From NCBI GenBank assembly GCA_028703175.1, contig JAQVNJ010000128.1, positions 1 to 17,658 of the forward strand: 17,658 nucleotides of DNA, given 5' to 3'. Of the stretch, positions 14,499 to 17,658 are shown piece after piece; the first letter of the stretch is position 1; each line of letters opens with the position of its first letter. The position numbers and the translations under genes are program-made. The notes beneath the pieces were generated by a model. The model saw only the letters and a program-made list of their open reading frames with translations. It was not told the origin of the DNA and did not search any database. Origin of the DNA: JAAYCB01 sp012744395 (lineage in GTDB: Bacteria > Planctomycetota > Planctomycetia > Pirellulales > Thermoguttaceae).

Positions 14499-14535
14499 AC
14501 GAACGTTCGTTTCAGTGTAGCACCAACGTTCGTTT
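14499..14535. promoter_or_regulatory. ACGAACGTTCGT palindrome with repeated half
   Basis: ACGAACGTTCGT (14499-14510) is a perfect 12-bp palindrome, and AACGTTCGTTT occurs at 14502-14512 and again at 14525-14535, a spacing of 23 bp. That spacing is close to two helical turns, so both sites would lie on roughly the same DNA face. The sequence resembles TetR/AcrR-type operators in general character. The bound protein is not known. Confidence 0.4.
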
Positions 14536-15029
14536 GAGACAAGCGTCCCCAATCAAACCAACTGTCTAACTACTTGGTTGAAGCAGAAATCGGCGGACTA
14601 CGCTGCCGGAGGACACTCCTGCAAAGTCGATTTGCCGGCTGCGGGCTCGCCAACGGCCAATCGCCAGATAACCGCAAGACCAAGGCTTCACAGAAGATGC
14701 ACCATGCACCCATGCACCCCAGGGGTTGACCGGCCGACAATAATGATCCGGACAGCTCGAACGCCGGGCTCATTGCCCCCCCGCACGTAGCCCGCCTTGT
14801 GGCGCATGGCCGATAACCCTACCATCAATATGAGGTGAGCATTCCCGCCCCCGAAATCAGCCCGCATCATCGCGCCGGGTCGACAGCCGATTGGCTCGGC
14901 AAAGCCCCCCTCAACAGCAGAGCCACCCCCTCAATGGAATGGAATTTCTGGAAAATGCGAGAATCTTCGCCTTTGCACCCACCAATCGCTAAACCAATTC
15001 CCTGTAGTTATGTAGGATGGCTTGCGAGG

Positions 15030-15057
15030 GCCATCGTCAGACCACTTCGACGATGGC
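15030..15057. repeat. 9-bp inverted repeat in a REP-like segment
   Basis: GCCATCGTC (15030-15038) and GACGATGGC (15049-15057) are perfectly complementary around a 10-nt loop. The flanks (TGTAGGATGG at 15010-15019, GCGGGCAACCAGGATGCCC from 15056) look like the dispersed palindromic repeats common in large bacterial genomes. Not tied to a gene. Confidence 0.5.
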
Positions 15058-15216
15058 GGGCAACCAGGATGCCCGGTCGCCAATCCACACACCCACCCTT
15101 CCTCTGGACGGGCGCGACCCCACGCATTAGGCCAGGAAGCGCAACCATCCAACGGGGGGACCGATACGGTCCCACTGTGGCGTCAACGATTTCCCTGCGA
15201 GGTCGCGACGGATTGG

Positions 15217-15234
15217 AATTGGCCAGATCCAATT
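15217..15234. promoter_or_regulatory. Short inverted repeat upstream of second regulator
   Basis: AATTGG (15217-15222) and CCAATT (15229-15234) flank a 6-nt spacer, 164 nt before the regulator start. It is an AT-richer dyad than its surroundings and could be an operator, but six-base arms are weak evidence. Confidence 0.22.
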
Positions 15235-15397
15235 TCGCGCGGACTTGGGGAATTCGAGCAGCGACCAGACTGCACTGCGCGTCGGTTGCAGCCCGTGGCT
15301 CCTTGGCTCCGGATGCCGGAACGGACGAAGAGGCAACGGGTCCAACGGGCCGGGCCGGCGCGCGAACAGCCTCGATGGAACTTGAAGGGCAGGATTC

Positions 15398-16051
15398 ATG
15401 AAGAGCAGCGGAACGATCTACGTCGTCGACAACGAGTTCAAGACAACCGAAGCGATTTCCCTTCTGGCAAGAGCCATGCACCTGGAGTGCAAGACCTATA
15501 CCTCCGGCCTGAAGCTGCTGGAAGAGATCGACATGGAACAGCCAGGGTGCTTGATCTCGGAGGTTCGCATCCCCGACATCGGCGGCCTGCAATTGCAGCG
15601 CCGGCTGGGCGAAATGGGTGCGACCACGCCGGTCATCTTCCTCACCGCGCACGCCACGGTGCCGATGGTCGTTCGCGCGATGAAGGCCGGCGCGTTTCAT
15701 GTCTTCACCAAGCCGCTCGAAGAGCAGAGCCTGTGGGAGGCCGTTCAGGACGCCATCGCCAGCGACCAGGAGGCGTTCCGCAAGAGGCGGGAACGCCGCA
15801 TCCTGGAGAGGCGGTTGGCCGATGTCTCGCCATTTGAACGCGAGGTGCTCGACCTGGTCTTGCGGGGGACGCCGAACCGGGAGATCGCCGAGAAGCAGAA
15901 CGTCTCCGTCCGCACGGTCGAATTGCGGCGCAGCCGGCTGATGGAGAAGCTGGGCGCGAAGACGCTCGCCGACCTGGTGCGGATCGGCCTGGTAGCCAAG
16001 GGCGTCAACGGCCACAGGATTTCGCTGCCCGAAACGGTGAGCGTTTCGTGA
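15398..16051 (+). CDS. FixJ/LuxR-type response regulator, Glu at phosphoacceptor site
   Basis: DNA-binding regulator, 217 aa from ATG 15398, with GAAGGG 8 nt upstream. The receiver spans about 5-120: the acidic pair is D11-N12, and the phosphoacceptor position is E55 in PGCLISEVRIPD, while T83 (FLTAHATVP) and K105 (TKPL) are kept. The linker (122-140) is rich in Arg and Glu and probably helical. The LuxR-type HTH covers about 143-198, with VSPFEREVLDLVLRG and VSVRTVELRRSRLMEKLG. It is a clear paralogue of the minus-strand regulator across the gap. Its receiver is less decayed than that one but also carries Glu instead of Asp, which in many receivers mimics the active state. The downstream protease gene overlaps its stop by 4 nt (GTGA), indicating translational coupling. 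No partner kinase is encoded nearby. Confidence 0.92.
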   Translation: MKSSGTIYVVDNEFKTTEAISLLARAMHLECKTYTSGLKLLEEIDMEQPGCLISEVRIPDIGGLQLQRRLGEMGATTPVIFLTAHATVPMVVRAMKAGAFHVFTKPLEEQSLWEAVQDAIASDQEAFRKRRERRILERRLADVSPFEREVLDLVLRGTPNREIAEKQNVSVRTVELRRSRLMEKLGAKTLADLVRIGLVAKGVNGHRISLPETVSVS

Positions 16052-17658
16052 GCCGCGAGCCGAGCCGCCGTGCTCCCTGGGCCAGGATCGCGGCGGTTTT
16101 GACCGTTTGCCTGCTGCCGGGGCCGGTCCGCGCCGGCGTGGTGATTCTGGCGAACCGGACCGACGCAAGCCCGCGGGTGACGATCACGGCGGGCGGCGCG
16201 GCCCGGCAGTTCCAACTCGGCGCGGGGGAGGTTCTCCGCCTGGAGCTGGCCGACAAGGCGGAGGCCTCGTTTGACGACGGCCACGGCCCGGCCGCCTATC
16301 GCCTCGCCGCCGATTCGCTCTACTACCTGACCGTTGACGGCGGGCGGCTGGTGGTGCAGCGCGCCGAGTTCGCGCCCGCAGCGCCGAGCGAGGCCGCCCG
16401 GCTGGATAGCGAACCGCCGGAGAGGCAGCCGGGTCCGAAACCTTCCGACGACGGCATCGCCGCCCTATTGCACATGGGGGTCGTGCCGGTGATGGTTCTT
16501 GTCGATGACGAGGAGCCGGCGGTCAAGACACTTTGGGAAGAGCGGCTTCGGCGGCGGGTGGAAATGGCGTCGGAGATCATCGCGCCCTACTGCGGCATCC
16601 GCTTTCGCGCCGTTGCCACGGGCACGTGGGACACCGACGACGGCAACGCCGACTGGGGAGAGGCGATGCGGGAGTTCGAGATCGAAGTGAACCCCCTGCC
16701 CGCCGCCTTGGCGATCGGCTTTACGAGCCAGTTTCAACTGCTGGGCCGGGGCCGCGCGCACCTCGGCACGATCGGCGGCCCCTTGCGGCCCCATATCCTG
16801 ATTCGCGAGGGGCCGCCCAAGGTGTCGGAGCCGGAGCGGCTGGAAGTCCTCGTCCACGAGCTGGGACACTACCTCGGCGCTGTCCACTGCCCTCAGACCG
16901 ACTCGGTGATGAGGCCCCTGCTTGCCGACGGCCGGGCGCGTTCGCGGGCGTTTCCGATCCGCTTCGACGGCGTCAACGCGCTCATCATGAGCCTCGTGGG
17001 CAGGGAGATCCGGCACGGGGGCATTCAGACGCTCAGCCAGGCCAGCCCGAAGACAAAGCAGCAGCTCCTGGCCATTTTCAGCACGGCCGCCGGCGCGATT
17101 CCCGGCGACCGGGTGGCCGAACGCCACATCAAGATGCTCGATGTCACGCCGATCCGCGTTCCACCGCTGGCCGTCGAGCCGGACAGCCTGGCCTCGTCCG
17201 CCCGGACGGTCGTCGAGGCCGTGGTTGACACGGCCAGGGCAAATTGCAGCCAGGTCGAGCCGGCCTCCGGCGACGAGTTGACGGCGCTCCTGGTGCGGCG
17301 CGCGGCCGCCGCGGCCGAGGGGCTGCCGGAGCGGTTCAGGAAGAATGCGTTTCTTGTCGGCCTGGCCGTGGCGCTCGACGATTCCACGCTGCTCCGCAAC
17401 AATCCGCTCACCGGCCCGCTCTGCCGGCAGGTGGAAACGGACGCGGAGCGGGGCGCGCGGCTGGCGGTGCTCGGCGCGCCGACGATGGCCGGCCGCCGCG
17501 ATCTGGCGCAGCACTTCGGCGTCTCGTGCGGGCTGGCCGCCCTGCTCGGTCCCACCGCGGCGGAAACCGTGGGAGTGGCCAAGGAGCTGGCCGACGCCCG
17601 GCGGGGCAGCGGCTTCAGTTTTGCGGACCTGGCCGCCGACCTGGTCGGCATCGCGCTG
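16048..17658 (+). CDS. Secreted metzincin-type zinc metalloprotease, partial
   Basis: Predicted exported zinc endopeptidase. The frame is open from GTG 16048, whose bases overlap the regulator stop, to the right edge (537 codons); the C-terminus is missing. A signal peptide is visible: basic MSREPSRRAPWAR, a hydrophobic core, then PGPVRA (cleavage after about A29). After a small N-terminal domain and a Pro-rich linker (about 108-134) comes the catalytic region with HELGHYLGAVH (270-280: ligands H270, H274 and H280, catalytic E271) and a likely Met-turn at M288 in SVMRP. The spacing of eight from the last His to Met is that of matrixin-like (M10) enzymes and also of archaemetzincins; only C281, not the later Cys, is kept, which favours a matrixin-like reading. 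Toward the right edge, HFGVSCGLAALLG (489-501) and GSGFSFADLAADLVG (520-534) form a separate domain. Substrates unknown; it may process surface proteins. Confidence 0.78.
   Translation, partial: MSREPSRRAPWARIAAVLTVCLLPGPVRAGVVILANRTDASPRVTITAGGAARQFQLGAGEVLRLELADKAEASFDDGHGPAAYRLAADSLYYLTVDGGRLVVQRAEFAPAAPSEAARLDSEPPERQPGPKPSDDGIAALLHMGVVPVMVLVDDEEPAVKTLWEERLRRRVEMASEIIAPYCGIRFRAVATGTWDTDDGNADWGEAMREFEIEVNPLPAALAIGFTSQFQLLGRGRAHLGTIGGPLRPHILIREGPPKVSEPERLEVLVHELGHYLGAVHCPQTDSVMRPLLADGRARSRAFPIRFDGVNALIMSLVGREIRHGGIQTLSQASPKTKQQLLAIFSTAAGAIPGDRVAERHIKMLDVTPIRVPPLAVEPDSLASSARTVVEAVVDTARANCSQVEPASGDELTALLVRRAAAAAEGLPERFRKNAFLVGLAVALDDSTLLRNNPLTGPLCRQVETDAERGARLAVLGAPTMAGRRDLAQHFGVSCGLAALLGPTAAETVGVAKELADARRGSGFSFADLAADLVGIAL

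Larger units (their letters stand above)
13463..15397. other. 1.9-kb divergent region with no supported gene
   Basis: This gap separates two diverging regulator genes. The open frames here (up to about 200 codons on either strand) look like shadows: high Arg, Pro and Ser content, no family resemblance, mutual overlap and no good starts. By eye, the part from about 14450 to 15000 is less GC-rich than the coding DNA. It contains several stem-loops (13604-13843), a 22-bp dyad (14448-14469), a repeated palindromic motif (14499-14535), a possible kinase remnant (about 14020-14210) and a 9-bp inverted repeat (15030-15057). No clear sigma-70 or sigma-54 promoter was recognised. Confidence 0.75.

Noticed and set aside
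14186..14569. 127-codon plus-strand frame in the divergent region
   Set aside because: Considered as a small protein, but it overlaps equally long frames on the other strand, has no ribosome site I trust, and runs through the operator-like dyads.
14696..14720. Three near-tandem ATGCACC units, considered as a small repeat array
   Set aside because: Too short and too few to support a CRISPR or any defined repeat class.
15008..16168. 386-codon minus-strand frame opposite the second regulator
   Set aside because: It covers a confirmed receiver-HTH gene in antisense, and its sequence has no domain.

Overview
The window looks like a piece of a high-GC planctomycete chromosome, most likely a Pirellulales-type organism. 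The reasons are the exosortase-associated polysaccharide gene set, and the short gap-filling repeats (variants of ATGTCGAA, CTGACGG and TTTCGTGTTTCATCCGTG) that run into gene ends, a habit I associate with planctomycete genomes. The lineage call is inference from content; there is no rRNA or marker gene here.

Positions 1-13462 carry eight genes, all on the minus strand. In transcription order they are: a FixJ/LuxR-type response regulator with an altered receiver (12782-13462), an exosortase (11747-12766), a Wzz chain-length determinant fused to a BY-type tyrosine kinase (9441-11636), a 1554-residue membrane-anchored TPR protein (4643-9307), an EpsI/DUF3485 protein (3856-4530), a polyprenyl-phosphate sugar transferase (2849-3748), an XrtA-type polysaccharide deacetylase (1852-2766) and a GT4-type glycosyltransferase (233-1480). 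Together they suggest initiation, extension, modification and length control of an extracellular polysaccharide, coupled to exosortase-dependent protein sorting. No flippase, polymerase, outer-membrane export protein or PEP-CTERM substrate is present, so the system must continue elsewhere.

Positions 13463-15397 form a 1.9-kb divergent region with no convincing gene. It holds several near-perfect stem-loops, a 22-bp dyad, a 12-bp palindrome (ACGAACGTTCGT) with a repeated half 23 bp away, and a possible fragment of a decayed histidine kinase.

Positions 15398-17658 carry a plus-strand pair: a second FixJ/LuxR-type regulator paralogous to the first, and, overlapping it by 4 nt, a secreted metzincin-type zinc protease that runs off the right edge.

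The most interesting observation is that both regulators have Glu where the phosphoacceptor Asp should be, and both also lack the second residue of the acidic pair. They are probably phosphorylation-independent regulators controlling the polysaccharide/exosortase cluster on one side and a surface protease on the other. Three genes of the cluster also have C-terminal tails that appear to be encoded by dispersed repeats.
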